Source: Acidimicrobiaceae bacterium (GTDB taxonomy: Bacteria; Actinomycetota; Acidimicrobiia; Acidimicrobiales; RAAP-2). From it: a DNA stretch of 64,000 nucleotides. How positions within the stretch are numbered: position 1 is the stretch's first letter; every line of letters starts with the position of its first letter. Location of the stretch: positions 101,543-165,542 of the forward strand of contig PNAH01000010.1 in the NCBI GenBank assembly GCA_003170315.1. The letters run 5' to 3'. The position numbers were made by a program, and so were the translations under genes. Under the pieces are notes generated by a model. The model made no database searches and was not told where the DNA came from. It saw only the letters and a list, made by a program, of their open reading frames with translations. This document shows, in pieces, positions 30,312 to 39,542 of this stretch.

Positions 30312-30335
30312 GGATCATTCCTCCTTGATCTGGAC
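30271..30335. repeat. Tandem duplication copy 1, spanning the aminotransferase start codon and RBS
   Basis: 56/65 positions identical to 30339-30403, offset 68 nt. Confidence 0.85.
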
Positions 30336-30379
30336 CGACGCAGCCTTTGCATCGATCGATTCTGATTTTTGGAACTCAT
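30308..30379 (-). CDS. Candidate 23-aa upstream ORF made by the duplicated gene start, ATGA-coupled to the aminotransferase
   Basis: ATG AGT TCC AAA AAT CAG AAT CGA TCG ATG CAA AGG CTG CGT CGG TCC AGA TCA AGG AGG AAT GAT CCA TGA; stop overlaps the ATG at 30311. Confidence 0.5.
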   Translation of the reverse strand: MSSKNQNRSMQRLRRSRSRRNDP

Positions 30380-30403
30380 GGATTCTTCCGCCTTAATCGG
30401 GAC
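30339..30403. repeat. Tandem duplication copy 2, carrying a second start codon and RBS-like site
   Basis: cgcagcctttgcatcgatcgattctgatttttggaactcatggat... Confidence 0.85.
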
Positions 30404-30461
30404 CCATCACGCTTCACCTGTCGGTGTGACGGCCCTCCGATGCGAGCACGCACCGCCCCAG

Positions 30462-31658
30462 TCATTTCGTCGAGCCACTACTCCACCTTCGAATCGCAAA
30501 GCGCTCCACCCGCTCCGGCACCACAGGAAAACCATTTCCAGGGCGTGACGGAACGCTGATACAGCCGTCCAGTTCAATGTCGAACGTCGGTTCTACGAGA
30601 TCCTCCTCATAGAAGATGCGAGCCGGTGACATATCAGCGTGCATCGTGAATCCCGGAAGCGAAGCGAGGGCAAGGTTGAAGCCCCGGCCGATACCCGTCT
30701 CCAACGTTCCGCCACACCACGCGGGAACTTCGAGATCAACGCAGAGATCGTGAACCGCAAAACATTCCAGGAGTCCACCGAGTCTCGGGGGCTTAATGTT
30801 AACGATGCGACCTGCCCCTAAGTGCAAGGCCGTTCTCGTCGTGTTGTAACCAGTGGCACTTTCATCAAGGCAGATAGGCGTTTGCAAAGTGGACTGGAGC
30901 GTTGACAACTCCATGAGCGCGTCGCCCGGCAGCGGCTGCTCAATCATGAGCAAGTCGAGGTCATCGAGCTCTTTCCACGGGCCCGATTCGACCGTGTAAC
31001 CGCAGTTTGCGTCGACCGATAGCGGAGTCCCCGGGAAAGCATTCTTGACCGCCGAGACGACGGAGACATCCCAGCCAGGGGCAATTTTCAACTTGATCCG
31101 GCTGAATCCTTCCTGCAACCGAAGAGCGATCTCATCAAGCAGAAGTTCGGTGTTGTCATAAATGGAGAAACTCTCTCCGACAGGAATCCTCGCTCGGACT
31201 CCGCCCCACATCAAGGCGAGCGGCACACCCATCTTTTCCGAGGCAATCGCCCACGACGCGGACTCGGCGGCATGTTTAGCGTAGTGCTGACCGAGAAGGT
31301 CCTCCCACGTTTTGGCGAGTTGACTCGGCCCACTAAATGTTCGAGCCATAACTCCGGGCAGGATCAGGTCCGCCAAGACCGACCAGGTACCTTCAGGAGT
31401 ATCAGTACCGTAAACGGGCCGCTCCGGTGCCGGTGCCTCACCCCATCCCACCGTTCCGTCATCGTCTTCCAGCCTGACCAGGATCGCTCGCTTCATGCCA
31501 GTTGACGCGCCATAAGCTGATTTGAAGGTCCGACACATTGGCAACGACAGCATGAAGAGATCTGCTCGGCGAAGTCGTATCGGAGTTTCAATTGCTTTCG
31601 CCCGCTCAAACGAGCCAGGACTCATGGGGTCCCCACCGGTGTTCGCTGAAGTTTGCAT
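30462..31658 (-). CDS. Enolase superfamily (mandelate racemase/muconate lactonizing; OSBS/N-acylamino acid racemase-like)
   Basis: FKSAYGASTGMKRAILVRLEDDDGTVGWGEAPAPERPVY, RIKLKIAPGWD, PLSVDANCGYTVES, IEQPLPGDALMELSTLQSTLQTPICLDES, NIKPPRLGGLLE. Confidence 0.9.
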   Translation of the reverse strand: MQTSANTGGDPMSPGSFERAKAIETPIRLRRADLFMLSLPMCRTFKSAYGASTGMKRAILVRLEDDDGTVGWGEAPAPERPVYGTDTPEGTWSVLADLILPGVMARTFSGPSQLAKTWEDLLGQHYAKHAAESASWAIASEKMGVPLALMWGGVRARIPVGESFSIYDNTELLLDEIALRLQEGFSRIKLKIAPGWDVSVVSAVKNAFPGTPLSVDANCGYTVESGPWKELDDLDLLMIEQPLPGDALMELSTLQSTLQTPICLDESATGYNTTRTALHLGAGRIVNIKPPRLGGLLECFAVHDLCVDLEVPAWCGGTLETGIGRGFNLALASLPGFTMHADMSPARIFYEEDLVEPTFDIELDGCISVPSRPGNGFPVVPERVERFAIRRWSSGSTK

Positions 31659-31666
31659 CTTGCCCC

Positions 31667-33043
31667 CTATAGCATTTCTCGATATTCAGCAATCTCCCAG
31701 TCACTCACGTGCCCGAGATAGCGTTGCCAATCAAAGCGCAGCAACTCTGTATAGGTCGTTGAGAAAACGACTCCCAGTGCCGCCCCCAGCTCACCGTCGC
31801 TTGCAAGAGCGTCCAATGCCTCGACAAGGCTCATCGGAAGACGATCAAAGCGGACGTCGTTGAAGAGGTTCCCGTCGGTTGGATCACCGGGATCAAGACC
31901 TCTCCTGACGCCGTCAACTCCCGCTGCAACCATGGCCGCCGCGAGAAGGTAGGGGTTGGCATCCGAACTCCCCAACCGATTCTCAATCCTGGTGTTTCTG
32001 CCATCGGGCAGGGCCCGCGCCAGAGCTGTTCGATTCTCGACACCCCAAGCGATCCGAACGGGTGCCCAGGTGCCCGGTCGGTATCTCTTGTAGGCCGTCA
32101 CCGTTGGAGCAGCTAATGCAGTCATGCCTCGCGAGTGAAGCAATTGCCCGGCGATGTAGCTTCTGGCAATCTCTGATAGACCGTGCGGCGCTGAGGGGTC
32201 GAAGAAGAGATTCTCTCCGTCAGGGCTCAAGGCCGATTGGTGCACGTGATAGCCACTCGGCGGCGTCTCGTCGCGATTGGTCGGCTTCGCCATAAAGGTC
32301 GCCCTTAGGCCCAGTGAAGACGCAACCTCCTTGATCGCAATCTTGAGCGCGACGACGTGGTCAATGGCCCCGACACCGGATCGCGGCTCGAGATTCACTT
32401 CGAATTGCCCGGCACCGTGCTCGCTGAAGATCTCGTACAGCGGTATCCCCATCTTGCTAGCCGTGTCCTGAAGCGCATCGACGAACTCTTGGGCCTGCCC
32501 TAGCGCGTGGATGGAGAACCAGGACTGCATGCCATGGATCGTGTTGAATCCATCATTGCTCGGCTCAGGCTGAAAGACGTAGAACTCAAGTTCGTTGCCA
32601 AATACGGGCTCCAAGCCAATAGAGCGGGCATCGTCCAACACTCGACGAAGCACAGACCTCGGCGTTGCCACCACGCTGCCCGCCTGGTCGTAGAGATCGG
32701 TAAGCACGTGTGCCGTATCCGGCGTCCAGGGAAGTGCGGTAAAGGTCGATGGGTCTAAGATAAGGACACCATTCCTATATCCGATGTCTTTACCGTATTC
32801 GGTCTCATTCGGCGAGTGCGTCTCCCAGAGATTGCACGCCAGAAGCGGAATCGCGAACGGGTGCCCTTCGGAGAGAGCGCGCTCGAATCGTTCGACGGGA
32901 ATCACTTTTCCGCGTGGCACGCCGTACATGTCGGTCACGACAAGACGTACCTTACGGATGCCCTCATCACTGATTCGCTGAAGCACTCGGGCCCTTAGCT
33001 TCGCCGTATCCTCCTCGACGAATGAAGCCTTCTCAGTGTTCAT
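31667..33043 (-). CDS. Glutamine synthetase-like gamma-glutamyl ligase (GlnA-like/PuuA-like)
   Basis: VTDMYGVPRGKVIPVERF, GNELEFYVFQPEP, SGYHVHQSALSPDGENLFFDPSAPHGLSEIARSYIAGQLLH, NRLGSSDANPYLLAAAMVAAGVDGVRRGL. Confidence 0.92.
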   Translation of the reverse strand: MNTEKASFVEEDTAKLRARVLQRISDEGIRKVRLVVTDMYGVPRGKVIPVERFERALSEGHPFAIPLLACNLWETHSPNETEYGKDIGYRNGVLILDPSTFTALPWTPDTAHVLTDLYDQAGSVVATPRSVLRRVLDDARSIGLEPVFGNELEFYVFQPEPSNDGFNTIHGMQSWFSIHALGQAQEFVDALQDTASKMGIPLYEIFSEHGAGQFEVNLEPRSGVGAIDHVVALKIAIKEVASSLGLRATFMAKPTNRDETPPSGYHVHQSALSPDGENLFFDPSAPHGLSEIARSYIAGQLLHSRGMTALAAPTVTAYKRYRPGTWAPVRIAWGVENRTALARALPDGRNTRIENRLGSSDANPYLLAAAMVAAGVDGVRRGLDPGDPTDGNLFNDVRFDRLPMSLVEALDALASDGELGAALGVVFSTTYTELLRFDWQRYLGHVSDWEIAEYREML

Positions 33044-33254
33044 ATCGCTCCAATACTTAACGCGTCACGTACCTCGCCGACGCTCAAATGGCTAAAGCGA
33101 GAGCCGCACACGACACGGCCGGACGGACCACTGACTTCGCTCATCGCGCACGCCCACCAAGGACCCCTGAAATTAGCAATCTGGCCCGCGTCGCGCTGGC
33201 TGCGCGTCGCCGCCTTGGCCCTCGCGAAACTGAGCACGGTTTGAGTGGCAAGAG

Positions 33255-34013
33255 TCAACTCGGGTCCGATGGCACTTCCTCAACGCCCTGTGCAGCGAGG
33301 GCGGCACTCACAGCGCGCGCGGTAGCATCAATGTGAACCCGCATCACCGCGCTGGCTCCTGGAGCGTCACGCGCATCGAGGCAGTCAATGAGTTGCCCAT
33401 GGCACTCGACTGATTGTCTTCTACGGTCACTTGTAGATTTGAGTAGATCCAACCCTGGCGCCAACTTGACGCGAATGTCTTGTACGGCGTCGATTAGATA
33501 GGCGTTTCGACTTGCTTTCGCAATGATCTGATGGAGTGCCACATCAATCGCACGAAACCGGTCACGTTCCACCCTTGGCTCGCGCAGCTCCTCCTCGTGC
33601 AGCAGGCGGAGCCGAGAAAGTTCGCTTTCACTTATTCTTTCGGCGGCCAACGCAGCGACAAGCGGTTCCACCGCCGTTCGGTATTCGAACAACTGCCGCA
33701 GATCGGCGGCTCTGCCGGCAAGCCGATCCATGACAACATCGAGTTCTGGGTCCAAAACGAATGCGCCTCCATTGCGCCCCCTTTTCATCCGAATGTATTT
33801 GTGATCCTCAAGCCAGCGCAGCCCCTCGCGCACAGCCATACGATTCACGCCAAGTTGGGTGCAGAGTTCCATTTCGGTGGGCAGGCGCTCCCCGGGCATA
33901 AACTCATGGAGTCTGATGGCCGTCAGGATGAGATCAGCGACTTGCTCTCCCAGCCGATAACGCAGCGGTTGCACAGCGGCGAGGTGGCTCAAGTCAGGCA
34001 TCCTGTCGCTCAC
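33255..34013 (-). CDS. GntR/FadR family transcriptional regulator
   Basis: ADLILTAIRLHEFMPGERLPTEMELCTQLGVNRMAVREGLRWLEDHKYIRMKRGRNGGAFV plus FCD-like C-terminal half. Confidence 0.9.
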   Translation of the reverse strand: MSDRMPDLSHLAAVQPLRYRLGEQVADLILTAIRLHEFMPGERLPTEMELCTQLGVNRMAVREGLRWLEDHKYIRMKRGRNGGAFVLDPELDVVMDRLAGRAADLRQLFEYRTAVEPLVAALAAERISESELSRLRLLHEEELREPRVERDRFRAIDVALHQIIAKASRNAYLIDAVQDIRVKLAPGLDLLKSTSDRRRQSVECHGQLIDCLDARDAPGASAVMRVHIDATARAVSAALAAQGVEEVPSDPS

Positions 34014-34053
34014 GAAAGGAGCCTTTCCAAAACCACTGCGACGCGACGACCGC

Positions 34054-34728
34054 TCATAACGTTGCGCGCCCCTCAACAACCCTTCTTTCGGTCGAATCCA
34101 GAAAGACCAGGTCGAAAAGTGAGTTATCTGACGAATGTAATTGGGTAGCAGCCATCACTACATCACTCATTCGAAAGGTCCAAAGCCGATTCCCTTCATT
34201 ACTGCTATAGAGCGCGATGGCTCCCTCGTTGTCGATAGCCGCGAGATTCGCCGGTCCGCCAAGTTTTGAGTGGGCAATCTGCATCGATTCATCCATGGGA
34301 ACCCCCGCGGCGACGAGGTCCTCGAACATCAAGAATCCAACCTCGCTGTCGGCTGCTCCAACACATCGGTCGGCATACGCTGGTCGATACTCCATCTCAT
34401 TAATAAATCGCCCATTGTGAACGAAAGCCATGGACTGTTCTTCGTCCAGGAACGGCTGCGTATCCTCGATTTGAACCGTCGACAACTTACTCGGTCGTCG
34501 AAAATGTATTAGGAAATGTGTTGACTCCACGTCGTTCAGAAAGTTGGCATCTTTCGCATCATCGGCTAGTCGGCCCACGTTTCTGTAACGTCGCACCTTG
34601 CCCGAATCGAGCCACGCGACGCCCCAACCAAATTTGGCCGAGCCGTAATACTCCATTTTACGACCCAGTTCCTTGAATTCCAAGAAACGTCTTGGCGTTT
34701 TTGATCTCACGACCAAGATCTCACACAT
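34054..34728 (-). CDS. Stand-alone class II glutamine amidotransferase (Ntn hydrolase) domain protein
   Basis: Begins MCEIL (Cys2 nucleophile); FGWGVAWLDSGKVRRYRNVGR, STHFLIHFRRPSKLSTVQIEDTQPFLDEEQSMAFVHNGRFIN, DSEVGFLMFEDL. Confidence 0.85.
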   Translation of the reverse strand: MCEILVVRSKTPRRFLEFKELGRKMEYYGSAKFGWGVAWLDSGKVRRYRNVGRLADDAKDANFLNDVESTHFLIHFRRPSKLSTVQIEDTQPFLDEEQSMAFVHNGRFINEMEYRPAYADRCVGAADSEVGFLMFEDLVAAGVPMDESMQIAHSKLGGPANLAAIDNEGAIALYSSNEGNRLWTFRMSDVVMAATQLHSSDNSLFDLVFLDSTERRVVEGRATL

Positions 34729-34751
34729 GGCGGGCCTTTCCTTCCTTATAG

Positions 34752-36227
34752 CTACTGATCACTGACATAGACGTTCTTTATCTCCGTATAGTCCCAAAGC
34801 CCATCGAGACCTTGCTCCTTGCCGAGTCCGCTTCGTCGGTAACCGCCAAACGGAGCTTGAATGTACGAACTCGAGTCGGAGTTGATGCTCAAAAGTCCGG
34901 TACGAATCCCGCGTGCCACACGAAGCGCTCGACCAATATCGCGCGTCCACAGCGAGCCACTGAGACCGTACTGAGTCCCATTGGCCAAAGCAATCGCTTC
35001 TTCCTCGTCATCGAAAGGAAGAATGGTGGCTACCGGTCCGAATATTTCCTCTGTTGCAATCTCGCTATCGGGAGTCGCGCCGGTAACAATGGTCGGCGCT
35101 ATCGCATTCCCTGCCTCGAGGCCTGCGGCGCTCACCACGTTACCTCCGCACACAAGCTCGGCGCCGCCGGCCCTCGAACGATCAAGGAAACCGAGAACGC
35201 GATCGCGCTGATCCGAGGAGATCAGACTTCCTAGAGTCATGGTCGGATCCATCGGATCGCCTTGGCGAACTTTTGACGCATTCTTGGCCAGCAATTCAAC
35301 GAACTGTTCCACGACCGGACGCTCGACGATCATGCGACTTCGGGAGCAACAATCCTGACCCGAATTCGCAAAAACCGCGCCCATTGCCGATTTAGCGACA
35401 TCGGCCAGTGGCGCGTCGGCGAACACGACATTCGGAGATTTCCCGCCGAGTTCGAGACTCACGCGCTTTATCCCCGCAGCGGCTCTAGTCAAAATGTCGA
35501 CACCGGTGGTGGTGCTGCCAGTGAAACTAATCTTCGCAACGTCAACGTGCGCCACCAATTGTTGACCAAGTTCTCGAGTCGATCCCGTGAGGACGTTAAT
35601 CACTCCGGCGGGTACACCGGCTTCTTCGCATATTCGCGCAAGCCTCAAAGTCGTGAGCGGGGTAGGTGGTGCCGGCTTCAGAACGACGGAGTTGCCCGCC
35701 GCGAGCGCGGGCGCGGCCTTCTTTGCAGCAATAGCAATTGGTCCGTTCCAGGGCATGATGAGGGCACAAACTCCGATTGGCTCTCGTAATGTGAAGTCGA
35801 GTCCGCTTGCGTTGACAGGAATGGTCTGGCCGGTAAGGTGATTCACCGCCGATCCGTAAAACCGAAAATACCTCGCAGCCGCTCGAACCTCGGCATGGCA
35901 ATCCACGATGGGCTTTCCAGAACAGAGCGATTCTAGATGCGCAAGTTCTTCCTCATTCGATTCGATAGCCGCCGCGACTGCAACGAGAATCTCGCCACGT
36001 TGTGGCGGCGGGAGCTTCCGCCAACGACCCGTTTCAAACGTCCTTCGGGCAACCTGAACCGCCAAGGAAACATCGGCCTCGCACGCCTCGGCTACTTGAG
36101 CAACAATTGCGCCGTTCGCAGGATTTCGAACGATATAGGTAGCTCTACTGGCGGAATCCAAGTCGGCACCGTCGATCCGCAATTGAGCTTCGATCACATC
36201 GCGCACTTGCTTAGTAGAACTGGTCAT
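34752..36227 (-). CDS. Aldehyde dehydrogenase
   Basis: GVCALIMPWNGPIAIAAKKAAPALAAGNSVVLKPAP, VSLELGGKSPNVVFADAPL, NSGQDCCSRSRMIVER, PFGGYRRSGLGKEQG. Confidence 0.93.
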   Translation of the reverse strand: MTSSTKQVRDVIEAQLRIDGADLDSASRATYIVRNPANGAIVAQVAEACEADVSLAVQVARRTFETGRWRKLPPPQRGEILVAVAAAIESNEEELAHLESLCSGKPIVDCHAEVRAAARYFRFYGSAVNHLTGQTIPVNASGLDFTLREPIGVCALIMPWNGPIAIAAKKAAPALAAGNSVVLKPAPPTPLTTLRLARICEEAGVPAGVINVLTGSTRELGQQLVAHVDVAKISFTGSTTTGVDILTRAAAGIKRVSLELGGKSPNVVFADAPLADVAKSAMGAVFANSGQDCCSRSRMIVERPVVEQFVELLAKNASKVRQGDPMDPTMTLGSLISSDQRDRVLGFLDRSRAGGAELVCGGNVVSAAGLEAGNAIAPTIVTGATPDSEIATEEIFGPVATILPFDDEEEAIALANGTQYGLSGSLWTRDIGRALRVARGIRTGLLSINSDSSSYIQAPFGGYRRSGLGKEQGLDGLWDYTEIKNVYVSDQ

Positions 36228-37006
36228 ACAGCGGTATACCCTCCGTCCACGACAAAGAATGCACCCGTGATCCAACTGGAGTCATCGGAGGCAAGGAACA
36301 GCGCCATCTTCGCGATGTCTTCTGGCTGACCCCATCGACCAAGCGGCACGTGGCCCTCAACTGCTCGAACGTATTCGTCCGTGAACGGTCCAGCTAATGG
36401 TGTCATGATCGCGCCGGGAAAGATACAGTTACACCGGATCTTTTCAGGAGCGTGGAACACTGCGAGGGTCCGAGTCATCGCAGCCACGCCACCTTTGGCC
36501 GCGGTATAAGCGTCCGACGCACCGGACCCGACGCGCAGAGCAGCGATGCTCGAGACGTTGATGATCACTCCGCCGCCGACCTTCCGCATTTCTGGAATCG
36601 CATATTTGCAGCCCAAATATGTTCCCTTTAAGTTCACATCGATGGTCCGATCCCAGATGTTCTCTTCAAGGAGTGGCGATGGCGCGTCGGTGAACCCCGG
36701 TCTGTAGTTCCCTTGGGCTGAAAACCAGAGACCAGCGTTATTGTAGAGAACATCGAGTCGACCAAATTTCTCTGAGGCCAATTGAACTGCGGCTTGCACT
36801 TGAGTCGCGTCCGACACGTCACACAACGCGAACGCAGCCGCCGCTCCCGACTTGATGAGTTCGTTTGTAACTTCTTTTCCCGTTTCGATATTCACGTCCG
36901 CAACAACAACGGAAGCCCCTTCCGACGCGAACAACCGAGCGGCAGCCGCTCCCTGGCCACTGCCGGCGCCGGTAATTAGTGCCACTTGATTCTCAAGTTT
37001 TGCCAT
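36224..37006 (-). CDS. SDR family dehydrogenase
   Basis: VALITGAGSGQGAAAARLFASEGASVVVAD, YNNAGLWFSAQG, YTAAKGGVAAMTRTLAV; stop overlaps the downstream ALDH start. Confidence 0.92.
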   Translation of the reverse strand: MAKLENQVALITGAGSGQGAAAARLFASEGASVVVADVNIETGKEVTNELIKSGAAAAFALCDVSDATQVQAAVQLASEKFGRLDVLYNNAGLWFSAQGNYRPGFTDAPSPLLEENIWDRTIDVNLKGTYLGCKYAIPEMRKVGGGVIINVSSIAALRVGSGASDAYTAAKGGVAAMTRTLAVFHAPEKIRCNCIFPGAIMTPLAGPFTDEYVRAVEGHVPLGRWGQPEDIAKMALFLASDDSSWITGAFFVVDGGYTAV

Positions 37007-37357
37007 ATTTTTTTACCTTTCCATGGTTAGGATTCGAATGATCCACGTCGAATCATCGCGATTGAAACCCTGCTCCTCGGACGCGAAACTGCTGTAGGTT
37101 CACCATCTTCTCAAACTTCCGTATACCACTTCGTCGCTTCGCTAAAACATTGAAATAATAGTACAATTACACATGATAAGGCAGGTGACATCAAGCCGGC
37201 CGAATAGGCGCACAAAAGCAAGACCGACACGACGAGATCAAGACCGTCCGCCAACTGCGCTGATTGGTCTCAAATATCAAGCGCCCAGGAATTCGCAGCT
37301 CCGAACACGACGAGTAATGGCGCGGGTGAGACCTTTGTCCGAAGAGCGGAAAGTGAG

Positions 37358-37399
37358 TTGACAATGACACTAATTAGTTATATGTTTCCAACCAATGCC
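37358..37399 (+). repeat. 42-nt dispersed repeat, copy A
   Basis: ttgacaatgacactaattagttatatgtttccaaccaatgcc; 35/42 identical to 50823-50864. Confidence 0.7.
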
Positions 37400-37624
37400 C
37401 GTGTCTCTGAAAATCTTTGTGGCGCGCTTCACCTTTTCATCACCACAATCGATTCGAATCGTGCCTATTGCAGCATTTATAGGACTGCCTAACTTCGACA
37501 CAGGCCGCGCTGATTGCCGTCCAAACTGAGGCGCGATTGAAATGTATGTATTCAGATCGATGTTCGGATAAGAAAGCATTGATAGCGACCGTCGCTAGCA
37601 GCTCAAAGGAATGGGGGGTTCCAG

Positions 37625-39103
37625 ATGACAACGGTGAATAAAGAGGAGCACGAGCTCAGAAGACACTCGGTTCCATTTCTTGGAGTATTAGCCCAATCGA
37701 CTGGGCACATCGGGCCTAGCGCGGGGATCGCGCTCTATGTCGCCTATATATTTTCAGTGGGCGGACAAACCTCGTGGTTAACCTGGGCGTTCACAACCGT
37801 AATCATGCTCTTTGTGGCTATCGCCATTTCCCATTTTGCTCGGCGTATGTCCAGCACAGGCGACCTCTACGGGTTCGCCAACAAGGGCGGTGGGTCGGGG
37901 CTCGGCATTGTTACTGCCTGGTCCCAGCTTCTGTTTGGGGCAACCGTAACGGGCGGTGGCTCAATCATCTTCGGCATTTACGTGGCGGATCTTCTTGTGG
38001 CCGCACACGTGCCTAACAATCGAGGAATGATTTTACTGTGGTGCGTACTCCTCATAGTCGTCGCGAACTACCTAACCTACCGTGATGTTCGTCTCACAGC
38101 GCGATTCATGCTGTATGTAGAGGCACTATCGCTCGCCGCCATTTTCCTGCTGTTGGTTGTCACTCTGTTTCGCCACCATGGACCTATCATCGATAGCCAA
38201 CAGTTCAACTTTACCGGGTTTTCGTTTCATACCTTGCTGTTGGGCATGGCCATCGTCGTATTCGCGTTCTCGGGATTCGAATCATGCAGCGTTTTCGGCC
38301 AAGAGGCAAAGGATCCGCTGCGCACAATCCCAAGGTCACTAGTGGGCAGCGTCGCAATATGCGGTGTGTTATTTGTCATCGCCGCGTACATCGTAGTTCT
38401 CGGATTTCATGGGACCAAGTACAACTTGGCAACATCCAGCAACCCCTTGGCAGACCTTTCGATTATCAACGGCTGGGGACCATTCCAGTACGTGATCGAT
38501 GCTGGAGTCGCGATTAGCATATTTTCAGTAGCGGTAGCTGCCACGAACTCCACTTCGCGGCTTATGTTTACGCTGAGTAGGGAGCGATTATTCCCCGCTG
38601 CATTTGCTCGAGTAAGTAAGCGGCACCTTACTCCAGTGGTCGGGATAGTGGCCTTGGCCGCCCTCGACATAGTCATACTCCTAATTCTGGAGATTGCTAA
38701 CAGGGTCAATGACACGTGGTTTAACTTCATCTCTGTCTTCGGTGGATACGGTGCGATTATTGCTTACATTTTCATTTGTGTGGCGGCTTTGGGCTATCTG
38801 CGGAAAATTGGAAAACTCAATCCGGTCAACGCTTTGGCTAGTCTGATCGCTTTAGCGGGGCTGGCTTACACCATCTATGCGAACTTTGTCCCGACGTTAG
38901 CGCCGCCTCTCGACTACCTTCTCGACGTTTTCTGCGGGACTGTGGTCGCGGTCGGAATCGTATGGAGCGTCCTCGTCGTTCGGCACTCCCCGATCGTGGA
39001 CCGAGTCGGTACTTCCGTTGATGAAGACACCCAGGATGCACTGCTCGAAGAGAAGGCCGCCGAACTTGGACAGGGTCCTACGGCCAATTCGCAATCGAGT
39101 TAG
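37625..39103 (+). CDS. APC superfamily amino acid/amine permease
   Basis: SVPFLGVLAQSTGHIGPSAGIALYVAYIFSVGGQTSWLTWAF, FAFSGFESCSVFGQEAKDPLRTIPRSLVGSV, NSTSRLMFTLSRERLFP. Confidence 0.9.
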   Translation: MTTVNKEEHELRRHSVPFLGVLAQSTGHIGPSAGIALYVAYIFSVGGQTSWLTWAFTTVIMLFVAIAISHFARRMSSTGDLYGFANKGGGSGLGIVTAWSQLLFGATVTGGGSIIFGIYVADLLVAAHVPNNRGMILLWCVLLIVVANYLTYRDVRLTARFMLYVEALSLAAIFLLLVVTLFRHHGPIIDSQQFNFTGFSFHTLLLGMAIVVFAFSGFESCSVFGQEAKDPLRTIPRSLVGSVAICGVLFVIAAYIVVLGFHGTKYNLATSSNPLADLSIINGWGPFQYVIDAGVAISIFSVAVAATNSTSRLMFTLSRERLFPAAFARVSKRHLTPVVGIVALAALDIVILLILEIANRVNDTWFNFISVFGGYGAIIAYIFICVAALGYLRKIGKLNPVNALASLIALAGLAYTIYANFVPTLAPPLDYLLDVFCGTVVAVGIVWSVLVVRHSPIVDRVGTSVDEDTQDALLEEKAAELGQGPTANSQSS

Positions 39104-39249
39104 GGCGGCATAGCCACGAAACATTCAATTGATGTCGATTCGGATGAGTGAGAGCCTTTCTAACGTCTCTGATTGCTCCGCTGGCGGGGCCATTGCCTCA
39201 GTTCGCCCCCACATGGAGGACATTCTCAATGGCCTCGCCAAATCGGTGT

Positions 39250-39298
39250 GAGACCAGTGCCAAGCCGATCACATCAAGTTCGGTCTGGCACTGGTTTC
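39250..39298. other. Inverted repeat downstream of the permease gene
   Basis: gagaccagtgcca / tggcactggtttc, 12/13 paired plus one wobble, 23-nt loop. Confidence 0.5.
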
Positions 39299-39542
39299 AC
39301 AGAAGTTATTGCCGTGACACAGCATCTTGCATCGGCCGGGTATGTGACTTGAGTACATCGTTGGCGCCTCCAATATTTTCCGTCCGCAAAGACCTGGTTG
39401 CCGACAATTTGTTAACTCATGTGCGACGGGTCTCAAAGCATCCCAGGAGATATGACTTGCTCAGACGCACCACGTTCTTGAAAAACCAAGGATCTCCCTC
39501 AGGTTGTGGTCCGATCGGTGGTCGCGCATCGTGACGCTGCCA

